A stretch of 64,000 nucleotides of DNA from Frankia umida (GTDB taxonomy: Bacteria > Actinomycetota > Actinomycetes > Frankiales > Frankiaceae): positions 1 to 64,000 of the forward strand of contig NZ_JALKFT010000020.1 of assembly GCF_023242945.1 (NCBI RefSeq), given 5' to 3'. A program made the translations under genes and the position numbers. Shown piece after piece: positions 51,242 to 59,622 of this stretch (its first letter is position 1; the number at the start of each line of letters is the position of its first letter). The notes under the pieces were generated by a model, which saw only the letters and a program-made list of their open reading frames with translations, did not search any database and was not told the origin of the DNA.

Positions 51242-51803
51242 CCGACCGTCACCACCCGAATCCAGATCAGTGTTTCTGCTGTTATGGCGTTATGGGCACC
51301 GCCGCTGCGCGCCACGGTCGAGGGCTCCCCCGCGACGGTTCGATCCCGCAACAGACATGATCCGCAACAGACATAGTGAAAAACGCTTCAAATGGTAGGG
51401 GTGCCACCGCCCGGCCGCAACCGATCGCTCCCACACCGGACCAGCCCGGGATGTGTGCCGCGACACGGCGACCGAAGACGTTCTCGCCGGCCGGGAAACC
51501 CGGCTTCGAGGCGTGTTGCCCGGATCGGGTGGACCATGTTAATAAGCTCGCTGTTGTCCCGCTCCGGGAGCGCGGCGGCGCCCGCCCGTGGCACTCGCCC
51601 GCGGGCACGCGTGGCCGGGCGTGACAGCGTCCTGTCCGTCGGCGGTCACAACGCCGGGCGTGCGCACCCCCGGTTCCCTTACGGTCAGGGCGGGGACGAC
51701 CGAGGGACGACCCCGGCCGCACCACCGCCACACCGCACCACCGCCGCCCCCGCACCACCGCCGCCCGAGGTGGCGCCCCGCGACAGACGACGAGGAGCTG
51801 GAC
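51242..51803. other. 562-base divergent intergenic region
   Basis: It separates two divergent acyl-CoA dehydrogenase genes. CCGCAACAGACAT occurs twice at 51345-51357 and 51361-51373, 16 bases apart and flanked by GATC, near TAGTGAAAAA. This is the best regulatory candidate. Reading frames through the rest are GC-rich shadows without support. Confidence 0.5.
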
Positions 51804-53003
51804 ATGGGCAGGATCGCGCAGACCGACGGGCTCACCGACATCCAGGCCGACATCCTGGCGGCCGTGCGCACCTTCGTGGACAAGGAGATCCTGCCGAACG
51901 CGGGTGACCTCGAGCGCAAGGACGAGTACCCCGAAGAGATCATCAACGCGATGAAGGACATGGGGCTGTTCGGCATCATGATCCCCGAGGAGTACGGCGG
52001 CCTCGGCGAGTCGCTGCTCACCTACGCCCTGGTGGTCGAGGAGATCGCCCGCGGCTGGATGAGCGTCTCCGGTGTGATCAACACCCACTTCATCGTCGCC
52101 TACCTCGTCGCGCAGCACGGCAGCGAGGAACAGAAGGCCCGGCTGCTGCCGAAGATGGCCACCGGGGACGTCCGCGGCGCGTTCTCGATGAGCGAGCCCG
52201 GCTGCGGCTCCGACGTCGCCGCGATCACCACCCGCGCGACCCGTGACGGCGACGACTACGTCATCAACGGCCAGAAGATGTGGCTGACCAACGGGGCCCG
52301 CTCCAGTGTGGTCGCCACCCTGGTGAAGACCGACGAGGGTTCCGACTCGGTCTACAAGAACATGACCACGTTCCTGTTGGAGAAGGAGCCGGGCTTCGGC
52401 ACCTCCAACGGCCTCTCCATCCCCGGCAAGCTCGAGAAGCTCGGCTACAAGGGCGTCGAGACCACCGAGATGATCCTCGACGGCCACCGCGTGCCCGCCT
52501 CGTCGATCCTCGGCGGCGCCGAGAAGGCCGGGCGCGGTTTCTACCAGATGATGGACGGCGTCGAGGTCGGCCGGGTCAACGTCGCCGCCCGCGCCTGCGG
52601 CATCATGATCCGCGCCTTCGAGCTCGGGATCGCCTACGCCCAGCAGCGGCACACCTTCGGCCGCCAGATCGCCGACCACCAGGCCATCGCCTTCAAGCTC
52701 GCCGAGATGGCCACCAAGGTCGAGGCCGGCCACCTGATGATGGTCAGCGCCGCCCGCAAGAAGGACTCGGGCCAGCGCAACGACGTCGAGGCCGGCATGG
52801 CGAAGTACCTGGCCAGCGAGTACTGCTTCGAGGTGACCACCGAGTCGTTCCGCATCCACGGCGGCTACGGCTACTCCAAGGAGTACGAGATCGAGCGCCT
52901 CTACCGCGAGGCCCCGTTCATGCTCATCGGCGAGGGCACGTCCGAGGTGCAGAAGCGCATCATCAGCCGCGCCCTGCTCAAGGACTACCGCCTCAACGGC
53001 TGA
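51804..53003 (+). CDS. Acyl-CoA dehydrogenase, short branched-chain-like
   Basis: The 399-residue enzyme has AMKDMGLFGIMIPEEYGGLG, FSMSEPGCGSDVAAITTRAT, VINGQKMWLTNGARS, AYAQQRHTFGRQIADHQAIAFKLAEMATKVEAG and FRIHGGYGYSKEYEIERLYREAPFMLIGEGTSEVQ with the base glutamate in GEGTSE. A MaoC-type gene follows 94 bases on. In mycobacteria the similar FadE19-Rv2499c pair lies next to the CitE-like Rv2498c in branched-chain amino-acid/dicarboxylate catabolism. ATG 51804 has GAGGAG upstream; the longer frame to 51588 is GC-rich repeat and rejected. Confidence 0.92.
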   Translation: MGRIAQTDGLTDIQADILAAVRTFVDKEILPNAGDLERKDEYPEEIINAMKDMGLFGIMIPEEYGGLGESLLTYALVVEEIARGWMSVSGVINTHFIVAYLVAQHGSEEQKARLLPKMATGDVRGAFSMSEPGCGSDVAAITTRATRDGDDYVINGQKMWLTNGARSSVVATLVKTDEGSDSVYKNMTTFLLEKEPGFGTSNGLSIPGKLEKLGYKGVETTEMILDGHRVPASSILGGAEKAGRGFYQMMDGVEVGRVNVAARACGIMIRAFELGIAYAQQRHTFGRQIADHQAIAFKLAEMATKVEAGHLMMVSAARKKDSGQRNDVEAGMAKYLASEYCFEVTTESFRIHGGYGYSKEYEIERLYREAPFMLIGEGTSEVQKRIISRALLKDYRLNG

Positions 53004-53097
53004 CGCCCCGCTCGCCGGCCGACGGACGCCACGTCGGCCGGCGAGCCGCCGTATCGCCACTGACCACGACCCCATCATCACGAGATCGAGGCGACCC

Positions 53098-53616
53098 ATG
53101 CAGTTCGGCCGGTACTACGAGGAGTTCGAGGTCGGCGCCGTCTACAAGCACTGGCCAGGCAAGACGGTCACCGAGTACGACGACCACCTGTTCTGCCTGA
53201 TCACGATGAACCACCACCCGCTGCACCTCGACCTGAACTACGCGGAGAAGACCACCCAGTTCAAGCGGAACGTGGTCGTCGGCAACTACGTCTACTCGCT
53301 GCTGCTCGGGATGTCCGTCGCCGACGTCTCCGGCAAGGCGATCGCGAACCTCGAGGTCGAGTCCCTGCGCCACGTCGCACCGGTCTTCCACGGCGACACG
53401 ATCTACGGCGAGTCGACCGTCCTGGACAAGGTCGAGTCGAAGTCCAAGGACGACCGCGGCATCGTCACCGTCGAGACCCGCGGCCACAACCAGGACGGCA
53501 CCCTGGTCTGCATCTACCGCCGCAAGGTCATGGTCCCCAAGCGCGCCTACGGTGAGGCCCGCGGCGGCGAGCAGCCCGGCCGCCCCGAGCCCGTCGCCCC
53601 CAAGCCCAAGTCCTGA
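53098..53616 (+). CDS. MaoC-like dehydratase, mesaconyl-CoA hydratase/Rv2499c-like
   Basis: The 172-residue hot-dog protein has YYEEFEVGAVYKHWPGKTVTEYDDHLFCLIT, MNHHPLHLDLNYAEKTTQF, NVVVGNYVYSLLLGMSVADVSGKAIANLEVE and PVFHGDTIYGESTV. It follows the pattern of Rv2499c and related Mch-type hydratases. In the usual GD-x-NPxH motif the aspartate is replaced by Asn (MNHHPLH) while the histidine stays. The Lys/Pro tail (EPVAPKPKS) is disordered. GAGG precedes ATG 53098. It partners the upstream acyl-CoA dehydrogenase. Confidence 0.86.
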   Translation: MQFGRYYEEFEVGAVYKHWPGKTVTEYDDHLFCLITMNHHPLHLDLNYAEKTTQFKRNVVVGNYVYSLLLGMSVADVSGKAIANLEVESLRHVAPVFHGDTIYGESTVLDKVESKSKDDRGIVTVETRGHNQDGTLVCIYRRKVMVPKRAYGEARGGEQPGRPEPVAPKPKS

Positions 53617-53746
53617 CCCCAGGCCCCGACCCCAGGTCGCGGCGGTTCCACACCGGCAGCCGCGTCCCTGGTCGTTTCCCGGAGATCAGGCCCGGTCCTG
53701 ATCTCCGACCGCGGTACAGAACCGCGGGGAACGTCGTTCTCGTTTC

Positions 53747-53826
53747 TGATGCCGAGGGTTGTTCGGCCTGTAGCCCCTGAATTCCCGAACAACCCTCGGC
53801 ATCACGGCTCATAACCCTCGGCATGA
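53747..53826. repeat. 20-bp perfect inverted repeat with an extra half copy
   Basis: TGATGCCGAGGGTTGTTCGG (53747-53766) and its exact complement (53785-53804) flank an 18-base loop. A third partial copy, AACCCTCGGCAT, is at 53813-53824. It lies between convergent genes (stops at 53616 and 53912), so termination is one reading; the extra copy fits a small dispersed repeat. Confidence 0.7.
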
Positions 53827-53911
53827 CCACCAAGCCGTCGGTACCACGGCCTGAGCCCCGATGCGGGCCAGCCGGCTCCCAGCCACCCTGCTCGGCAGCG
53901 AGGTCGGACGA

Positions 53912-54697
53912 TCACACCGACGGCCTGCGCCAGACGGAGACGTGGTAGCCGCTCGTGGCGGTGAACGGTTCGCCGGCCCAGCCCGCCCACCGTTCGGCCA
54001 GCTCCAGCCCGGCGATCCGGCCCATCAGATCCAGCTCGCTCGGCCAGACGTACCGCAGATCAGCCGGGTAGGTCCGCACCCCGTCCGGCCCGAGGACGAT
54101 CCGCCGGTGACGGATCCGCTGGGCCACCGGGTCATGGACCGCCGCGCTCAGCTGCGTGGACTCGCCCGCCAGCCGCTCGACCTGCACACACTGGCCATGG
54201 TCGTAACGGGCGACATCGGGAACAAATGCCTCCAGCACGAACAACCCGCCGGGCCGTAGCGCGGACGCCACCGAGGTAAAGCAACGCACCTGGGCATCCT
54301 GGTCGGCGAGCATGAAGAACGTGTTGAACACGACGTAGATCAGAGAAAGGGACGCGGCAGGAACGTCCAGCTCGGTGAAGTCACCGAGCTTCAGGTCGAG
54401 ATCGGACCCGCCGGGTTTTTCCCGCAGCCTGGCCAGCATCCGCGGCGAGGCTTCGATCCCGATCACCTTCACGCCCTGGGCGGCAAGTGGCAGGGCTACC
54501 CGTCCGGTCCCGACGCCGAGTTCCAGCACGGGCCCGGCGCCGGCCCTGGCATACAGGAAGTCGGCGGCGGTGGCACCGGTTCCGGGCGCACCCACCGTCT
54601 GGTCCGGGCTCGAGTAAAAACCGTCGTAGGCCTCGGCGATCGTGTCGCCGTAAACCGCCGGATCGAGAAAACCGTCATCCTGATCAATGTGGACCAT
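53912..54697 (-). CDS. Class I SAM-dependent methyltransferase
   Basis: The 261-residue Rossmann methyltransferase has motif I VLELGVGTGRVALPLAAQGVKVIGIEAS, an acidic LDLKLGDFTELDVP, then SLSLIYVVFNTFFMLADQDAQVRCF and ALRPGGLFVLEAFVPD. GxGxG reads GVGTG. The substrate is unknown. ATG 54697 is used because the fold starts there and the upstream extension has no support; no good Shine-Dalgarno is seen. Confidence 0.86.
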   Translation of the reverse strand: MVHIDQDDGFLDPAVYGDTIAEAYDGFYSSPDQTVGAPGTGATAADFLYARAGAGPVLELGVGTGRVALPLAAQGVKVIGIEASPRMLARLREKPGGSDLDLKLGDFTELDVPAASLSLIYVVFNTFFMLADQDAQVRCFTSVASALRPGGLFVLEAFVPDVARYDHGQCVQVERLAGESTQLSAAVHDPVAQRIRHRRIVLGPDGVRTYPADLRYVWPSELDLMGRIAGLELAERWAGWAGEPFTATSGYHVSVWRRPSV

Positions 54698-55122
54698 GGC
54701 AGATCTTTTATCAGGAGTCACGGTGCGATCGCACCTCAATTTCACGGCCACACCGAGAACCATCAGGATCCGGCGCGCTGTCCGTGAGCGTTTCCGGTTG
54801 TGGCCGGGTGCCTGACGGGTGGCTGCGCTGCCCGACACCCCGGCAACAACGTCACCCTCCGCACCGGGCCCACCAGGAACATCGCCACCAGCGAGCACGC
54901 AGAACGATCACGGTAGCCTTGTGGGGGGCAAATCGGACAGGAATACCCCCACGGCGACCCGTGTAGGAACAACCCCATCCATCCAGCGGATGAAAGGGAC
55001 AAAACGCCGGCCGCAAAGGTCGCGGAGCGTGAATCTCACGCCGGGCGGGCCATGTCCACGACCCGCGACGGTTCCGCGGAACACCACGGCCGGGGCCGAA
55101 GCCCCGGCCGGTGGCGGGTGGG
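54698..55122. other. 425-base intergenic region
   Basis: No gene is supported. The right end (55087-55110) carries the terminator of the thiolase gene, described separately. The rest has an AT-leaning patch upstream of the methyltransferase (54698-54745) that probably holds its promoter. Confidence 0.4.
55087..55110 (-). terminator. Hairpin terminator of the leftward thiolase gene
   Basis: CGGCCGGGGC (55087-55096), CGAA loop, GCCCCGGCCG (55101-55110), 12 bases past the stop. A perfect 10-bp stem with a UUCG-like tetraloop on the transcribed strand; no T-tract. Confidence 0.75.
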
Positions 55123-56352
55123 TCAGGAGGCGATGCGCTCGTAGATGGCAGTGATGCCCTGGCCGCCGCCGATGCAGAGGGTCTCGAGGCCGTAGCGGAC
55201 CTCGCGGCGGTGCATCTCGTGGAGCAGGGTGGCCAGGATGCGACCGCCGGTGGCGGCGACGGGGTGGCCGAGGGAGATGCCGGAACCGTTGACGTTGAAG
55301 CGGTCCCAGTCGGCGGCGGACCAGTCGCCGGCGGGGAAGCCCCACTCGCGGGTGCAGGCGAGGACCTGCGCGGCGAACGCCTCGTTGAGTTCGATCAGGT
55401 CGATGTCGGAGAGCTTCAGGCCGGCGCGGTCGAGCGCCTTCGCGGTCGCGGGGACCGGGCCGATACCCATCCGCGACGGTTCGACGCCGGCGACGGCCCA
55501 GCTGACCAGGCGGGCCAGCGGACGCAGACCGAGCCGCTCGGCGGCCTCGGGGTGGGTGACGACGCAGACCGAGGCACCGTCGTTCTGGCCGCTGGAGTTG
55601 CCGGCGGTGACGGTGGACTCGGCGTCCTCGCGGCCCATGATGGGACGCAGCCGGCCGAGGGTCTCCATGCTGGAGTCGGCCCGCGGGTGCTCGTCGGTGT
55701 CGATGACGGCGGTGGCCTTGCGGCTCTTCACCGTCACCGGGATGATCTCGTCCTTGAACCGGCCCTCGGTCTGGGCGGCGACGGCGCGCTGGTGTGAGCG
55801 CAGCGAGAACTCGTCCTGCTCGGCGCGGGAGATGCTGTACTCGCGGCGCAGGTTCTCCGCGGTCTCGATCATGCCGCCGGGGACGGGGTGGTTCACGCCG
55901 CCGGCGGTCGTGCGACCGCGGGCGAGGGCGTCGTGCAGGGTGAGGTTGCCCGAGTTCGGACCCCAGCGCAGGTCGGTGGAGTAGAACGCGGCGTTGCTCA
56001 TGCTCTCCGCACCGCCGGCGAGCACGACGTCGGCCACACCGGTCTGCACCTGCATCGCGGCGAACGCGACGGCCTGCACGCCCGACCCGCAGCGCCGGTC
56101 GAGCTGCAGCCCGGGGACGGTGATGTCCAGGCCCGCGTCGAGGGCGACGACCCGGCCGAGCGCCGGAGCCTCCATCGTCGGGTAGCAGGATCCGAACAGG
56201 ACGTCGTCGATGTCCGCGGAACCCAGCCCCGTGCGCTCGAGCAGGCCACGCAGGACGGTGGCGCCGAGCTCGTGGGCGGTCAGCCCCTTGAAGACACCGC
56301 CGTAGCGCCCGACCGCGGTCCGGACCGGCTCGCAGATCACCGCGTCACGCAT
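55123..56352 (-). CDS. Acetyl-CoA acetyltransferase (thiolase)
   Basis: The 409-residue thiolase has VICEPVRTAVGRYGGVFKG, the nucleophile cysteine in LDRRCGSGVQAVAFAAMQV, NEAFAAQVLA, VNGSGISLGHPVAATGGRI (catalytic histidine) and the second cysteine in LCIGGGQGITAIYE. It condenses or cleaves acyl-CoA and acetyl-CoA. AGGAG lies 6 bases before ATG 56352. It is divergent from the SDR gene at 56729. Degradative versus biosynthetic direction cannot be told from sequence. Confidence 0.9.
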   Translation of the reverse strand: MRDAVICEPVRTAVGRYGGVFKGLTAHELGATVLRGLLERTGLGSADIDDVLFGSCYPTMEAPALGRVVALDAGLDITVPGLQLDRRCGSGVQAVAFAAMQVQTGVADVVLAGGAESMSNAAFYSTDLRWGPNSGNLTLHDALARGRTTAGGVNHPVPGGMIETAENLRREYSISRAEQDEFSLRSHQRAVAAQTEGRFKDEIIPVTVKSRKATAVIDTDEHPRADSSMETLGRLRPIMGREDAESTVTAGNSSGQNDGASVCVVTHPEAAERLGLRPLARLVSWAVAGVEPSRMGIGPVPATAKALDRAGLKLSDIDLIELNEAFAAQVLACTREWGFPAGDWSAADWDRFNVNGSGISLGHPVAATGGRILATLLHEMHRREVRYGLETLCIGGGQGITAIYERIAS

Positions 56353-56728
56353 GAGAACTCCTGTCTGCACCTACGCCATCCCGGGGGACGACCCTCGAAC
56401 GTCTCGTCCTGGGCCGGTTGCGAACAGCACGATAACTCGGCCGGGACACACATTCCCGAATCGCAGGAACGCTCTGATCATTCCCGTAAACGTCCTGATC
56501 ATGGGCCTGTTGTGGGGTGATCGGCATTTCTGGCGCCGTCCACGGCGGCAAAGTAGGCTCTTGCGCCGGTGACCTCGCCGCCGTGTCCGACCCGTTGGTC
56601 TGGCCCGCGCACCTGGGCACCCCGGCACACGCTCCCCGGCTTCGGCCGCCCTGTGGCCGCCAGACCTGGCACCGTCGGAGCTGGCAGCTGACCTGGATGG
56701 CATGCCCACCATGAACTAGGAGATGCTG
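56353..56728. other. 376-base divergent region
   Basis: No gene is supported. CAGGAACG and AT-richer GATCATTCCCG stretches occur at 56450-56500 and could hold the promoters of the two divergent genes; no pair of hexamers is convincing. Confidence 0.35.
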
Positions 56729-57487
56729 ATGAGCGAAACACGACGTGTCGCGATCGTGACCGGGGCGGCCCGGGGGCTTGGCGCTGCCACGGCCCGCCGG
56801 CTCGCCACCGACGGCTTCGCCGTCGCCCTGCTTGACCTGGACGAGGCCGGCGCCAAGGAAGTGGCCGACAGCATCGTCGCCGAGGGTGGCCAGGCACTGG
56901 CCGCCGTCGCGGACATCAGTGACGCCGCGCAGGTCAGCGCCGTCGTCGCCCGGGTGGCCAGCGAGCTCGGCCCGCCCACCGTGCTGGTGAACAACGCCGG
57001 TATCACCCGCGACAACCTCATCTTCAAGATGCCCGAGGCCGAGTGGGACCTGGTACTCGCCGTTCACCTGCGTGGCGCGTTCCTGATGACCCGTGAGGTG
57101 CAGAAGTACATGGTCGAGGCCAGGTACGGCCGGATCGTGAACCTGTCCAGCACGTCGGCGCTGGGCAACCGCGGCCAGGCGAACTACGCCGCCGCCAAGG
57201 CCGGCATCCAGGGTTTCACCAAGACGATCGCCCTCGAACTGGGCAAGTTCGGCGTCACCGCCAACTCGGTCGCCCCCGGCTTCATCGCGTCCGAGATGAC
57301 GAAGGCGACCGCCGAGCGCCTCGGCAAGGACTGGGACGAGTACAAGATCGAGCGGGCCAAGTCGATCCCGGTCGCCCGCGTCGGTGTCCCCGACGACATC
57401 GCGCACACCGTGTCGTTCCTGGTCAGCGAGGGTGCCGGGTATGTCTCCGGCCAGGTCATCTACGTCGCCGGCGGCCCGCGCAACTGA
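56729..57487 (+). CDS. SDR oxidoreductase, FabG-like 3-oxoacyl reductase
   Basis: The 252-residue short-chain dehydrogenase has the nucleotide motif VTGAARGLGAATA, NNAGITRDN, the catalytic Ser-Tyr-Lys in NLSSTSALGNRGQANYAAAKAG, and YVSGQVIYVAGG. The pattern is that of FabG/PhaB-type 3-oxoacyl reductases. ATG 56729 has TAGGAG 6 bases upstream; ATG 56723 lies within that site and is less likely. It leads a two-gene unit with the thiolase 57543-58727, consistent with 3-ketoacyl-CoA turnover. Confidence 0.9.
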   Translation: MSETRRVAIVTGAARGLGAATARRLATDGFAVALLDLDEAGAKEVADSIVAEGGQALAAVADISDAAQVSAVVARVASELGPPTVLVNNAGITRDNLIFKMPEAEWDLVLAVHLRGAFLMTREVQKYMVEARYGRIVNLSSTSALGNRGQANYAAAKAGIQGFTKTIALELGKFGVTANSVAPGFIASEMTKATAERLGKDWDEYKIERAKSIPVARVGVPDDIAHTVSFLVSEGAGYVSGQVIYVAGGPRN

Positions 57488-57542
57488 CCCGTCCGGCCAA
57501 CACCACAGCGGCCAACACCGCAGCAGCTAACGAGGTGGAGTG

Positions 57543-58727
57543 ATGACGGGCACCGAGGTCGTGGTCGTGGATGCCTGCCGGTCGGCGATCGGCAAGCGCA
57601 AGGGTTCGCTCAAGGACGTCCAGGCACCGGATCTGCTCGGGGATGTGCTTCGCGGGCTGATCGACCGCACCGGCCTCGACCCGGCGCTCGTCGGGCAGCT
57701 CGTCGTCGGTTGCGTCAGCCAGGTCGGCCAGCAGGCGGCGAACATCGCCCGTAACGCCTGGCTCGGTGCCGGCCTGCCACTGGAGGTCGGCGGTTCCACC
57801 GTGCAGGCCCAGTGCGGGTCGTCGCACCAGGCGACCACGCTGGCGCACGCGCTGGTCGGCTCGGGGCTGATCGACATCGCGGTCGTCGGCGGTATCGAGT
57901 CGATGAACCAGGTGCCGATCAACGCCAGTGTCGACGTGCCCTTCGGCACCGGGCGGGGCGAGCGGTTCCGCGAGCACTACGAGGTGACCACCCAGTTCGA
58001 GGGCGCGGAGCGCATCGCCGAGCAGTGGAACATCACCCGGGACGATCTCGATGCCTACGCGCTGCTCGCCCAGCGGCGCGCGGCCGTCGCCGTCGCCGAA
58101 GGACGTTTCACCGGTCAGATCGTCCCCGTCTCGGCGCCGGTCACCGACGACGAGGGCACCGTCGTCGGCCACAAGCCGTTCACCATGGACGAGGCGCTGC
58201 GGCCCACCACCCTCGAGGGTCTGGCCAAGCTGAAGACGAACATGCCCGACCGTCCCGGCGGCAGCCGGCACACCGCGGGCACGTCGTCCCAGTTCGCCGA
58301 CGGCGCCTCGGCGATTCTGCTCACCAGCGCCGACCGCGCGCAGCAGCTCGGCCTGCCCGCCCGCGCCCGGCTGGTCCACTCGGTGCTGGTCGGCTGTGAC
58401 CCGGTGACGATGCTCACCGGGCCGATCCCGTCCACCCGCAAGCTGCTCGCCGAGACCGGCCTGACCATCGACGACATCGACGTGTTCGAGGTCAACGAGG
58501 CGTTCGCGTCGGTCGTGCTGGCCTGGCGCAAGGAGCTCGGCGCCGACCTGGACAAGGTCAACCCCAACGGGGGCGCCATCCCGTTCGGCCATCCGCTCGG
58601 CGCGTCCGGTGGCATCCTGCTGACCCGTGCCCTGCACGAGCTCGAGCGCACCGGCGGTCGCTACGGCCTGATCACCATGTGCTGCGGCGGTGGCCTGGGC
58701 ACCGCGTCCCTGATCGAACGTCTCTGA
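57543..58727 (+). CDS. Acetyl-CoA C-acyltransferase (thiolase), second copy
   Basis: The 394-residue thiolase has VVVDACRSAIGKRKGSLKD, cysteine nucleophile in TVQAQCGSSHQATTLAHALV, VNEAFASVVLAW, NPNGGAIPFGHPLGASGG and CCGGGLGTASLIE. Several residues around the active cysteine (QCGSSHQ rather than CxSGxQA) resemble the actinobacterial steroid/acyl thiolase branch. GGTGGA precedes ATG 57543. It follows the SDR gene by 55 bases. A strong bidirectional hairpin ends this unit. Confidence 0.9.
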   Translation: MTGTEVVVVDACRSAIGKRKGSLKDVQAPDLLGDVLRGLIDRTGLDPALVGQLVVGCVSQVGQQAANIARNAWLGAGLPLEVGGSTVQAQCGSSHQATTLAHALVGSGLIDIAVVGGIESMNQVPINASVDVPFGTGRGERFREHYEVTTQFEGAERIAEQWNITRDDLDAYALLAQRRAAVAVAEGRFTGQIVPVSAPVTDDEGTVVGHKPFTMDEALRPTTLEGLAKLKTNMPDRPGGSRHTAGTSSQFADGASAILLTSADRAQQLGLPARARLVHSVLVGCDPVTMLTGPIPSTRKLLAETGLTIDDIDVFEVNEAFASVVLAWRKELGADLDKVNPNGGAIPFGHPLGASGGILLTRALHELERTGGRYGLITMCCGGGLGTASLIERL

Positions 58728-58744
58728 TCCCGACCGGCTGAGAC

Positions 58745-58807
58745 CCCGTCCCACTGACCGCGCCCGACAGGCCGCGCGGTCAGTGGGACGGGTCGCGCGG
58801 TCAGTGG
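58745..58807. terminator. 19-bp perfect stem between convergent thiolase and SDR genes
   Basis: CCCGTCCCACTGACCGCGC (58745-58763) pairs exactly with 58774-58792 around a 10-base loop. A repeat of GCGCGGTCAGTGG at 58795-58807 extends into the SDR stop codon. It is well placed to end transcription from both sides. Confidence 0.8.
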
Positions 58808-59622
58808 CAGGACATGCCGCCGTCGACGGCCAGCGTGATGCCGGTGACGTAGGACGAGCCGGGTGCCGCGAGGAAGATCACGGCGGCGTCGAGTTCGTGG
58901 GACTCGCCGATGCGAGGCAGGATGCCGGTGTTGGTGATGAACGCGGTCAGGGTCTCGCGGGGGACGTCCGCGGTCAGTTCGGTCTCGAAGTAGCCGGGGG
59001 CGATGGCGTTGACGCGGATGCCCTTGCGGTCGGACCACTGCTGGGCAAGATCGCGGGTGAGGCCGATCAGACCGGACTTGCTCGCGCTGTAGGCGGCCTG
59101 CGGGGTGTACGACTTGACCAGACCCAGCACGCTCGCGATGTTGATGATGGACGAGCCAGGGCGCATGTGGCGGGCACAGGCCTGGGCGGCCCAGTAGGCG
59201 CCGTTGAGGTTGATGTCGATGACCCTGCGGAACTCGTCGGGCTTCTCCCGTGAGGCGGGGACGGCGGTGCCGATGCCGGCGTTGTTGATCAGGATGTCGA
59301 TCCGGCCGAACTCGGCGAAGGCCGCGTCGGCGAGGGCCGTGCAGGCGTCGGGGTCGGCGATGTCGGTCTCGACGGCGAGGGTGCGCCGTCCGGTGGTCTC
59401 GGCGACCGTGGCCGCGACCTCGCGCAGCCGGTCGGCGCGGCGGGCCGCCAGCACCACGTCGGCGCCGGCCTCGGCGAGAATCCGGGCGAACCGGGCGCCG
59501 AGCCCGGAGCTCGCGCCGGTGACGACGGCGACCCGGCCGTCGAGCCGAAACAGATCGAGCACGCCGCCGACTCCGGCGGTGCTGGTGCCGTTGGAGCCGG
59601 TGGCGGGGCTGTCACCGCTCAT
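58801..59622 (-). CDS. SDR oxidoreductase of the ACAD/APH operon
   Basis: The 273-residue short-chain dehydrogenase has VVTGASSGLGARFARILAEAGADVVLAARR, NNAGIGTAV, catalytic NIASVLGLVKSYTPQAAYSASKSG and YVTGITLAVDGGMSCH. ATG 59622 overlaps the upstream kinase stop in ATGA, so expression is coupled. A matching trio (acyl-CoA dehydrogenase, APH kinase, SDR) occurs in the lva operon of Pseudomonas putida, where the SDR is LvaD. Here it may oxidise a hydroxyacyl intermediate. Confidence 0.88.
   Translation of the reverse strand: MSGDSPATGSNGTSTAGVGGVLDLFRLDGRVAVVTGASSGLGARFARILAEAGADVVLAARRADRLREVAATVAETTGRRTLAVETDIADPDACTALADAAFAEFGRIDILINNAGIGTAVPASREKPDEFRRVIDINLNGAYWAAQACARHMRPGSSIINIASVLGLVKSYTPQAAYSASKSGLIGLTRDLAQQWSDRKGIRVNAIAPGYFETELTADVPRETLTAFITNTGILPRIGESHELDAAVIFLAAPGSSYVTGITLAVDGGMSCH

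Noticed and set aside
51588..51803. N-terminal extension of the acyl-CoA dehydrogenase
   Set aside because: Pro/His/Arg-rich and unlike the family; ATG 51804 has GAGGAG and begins the fold.
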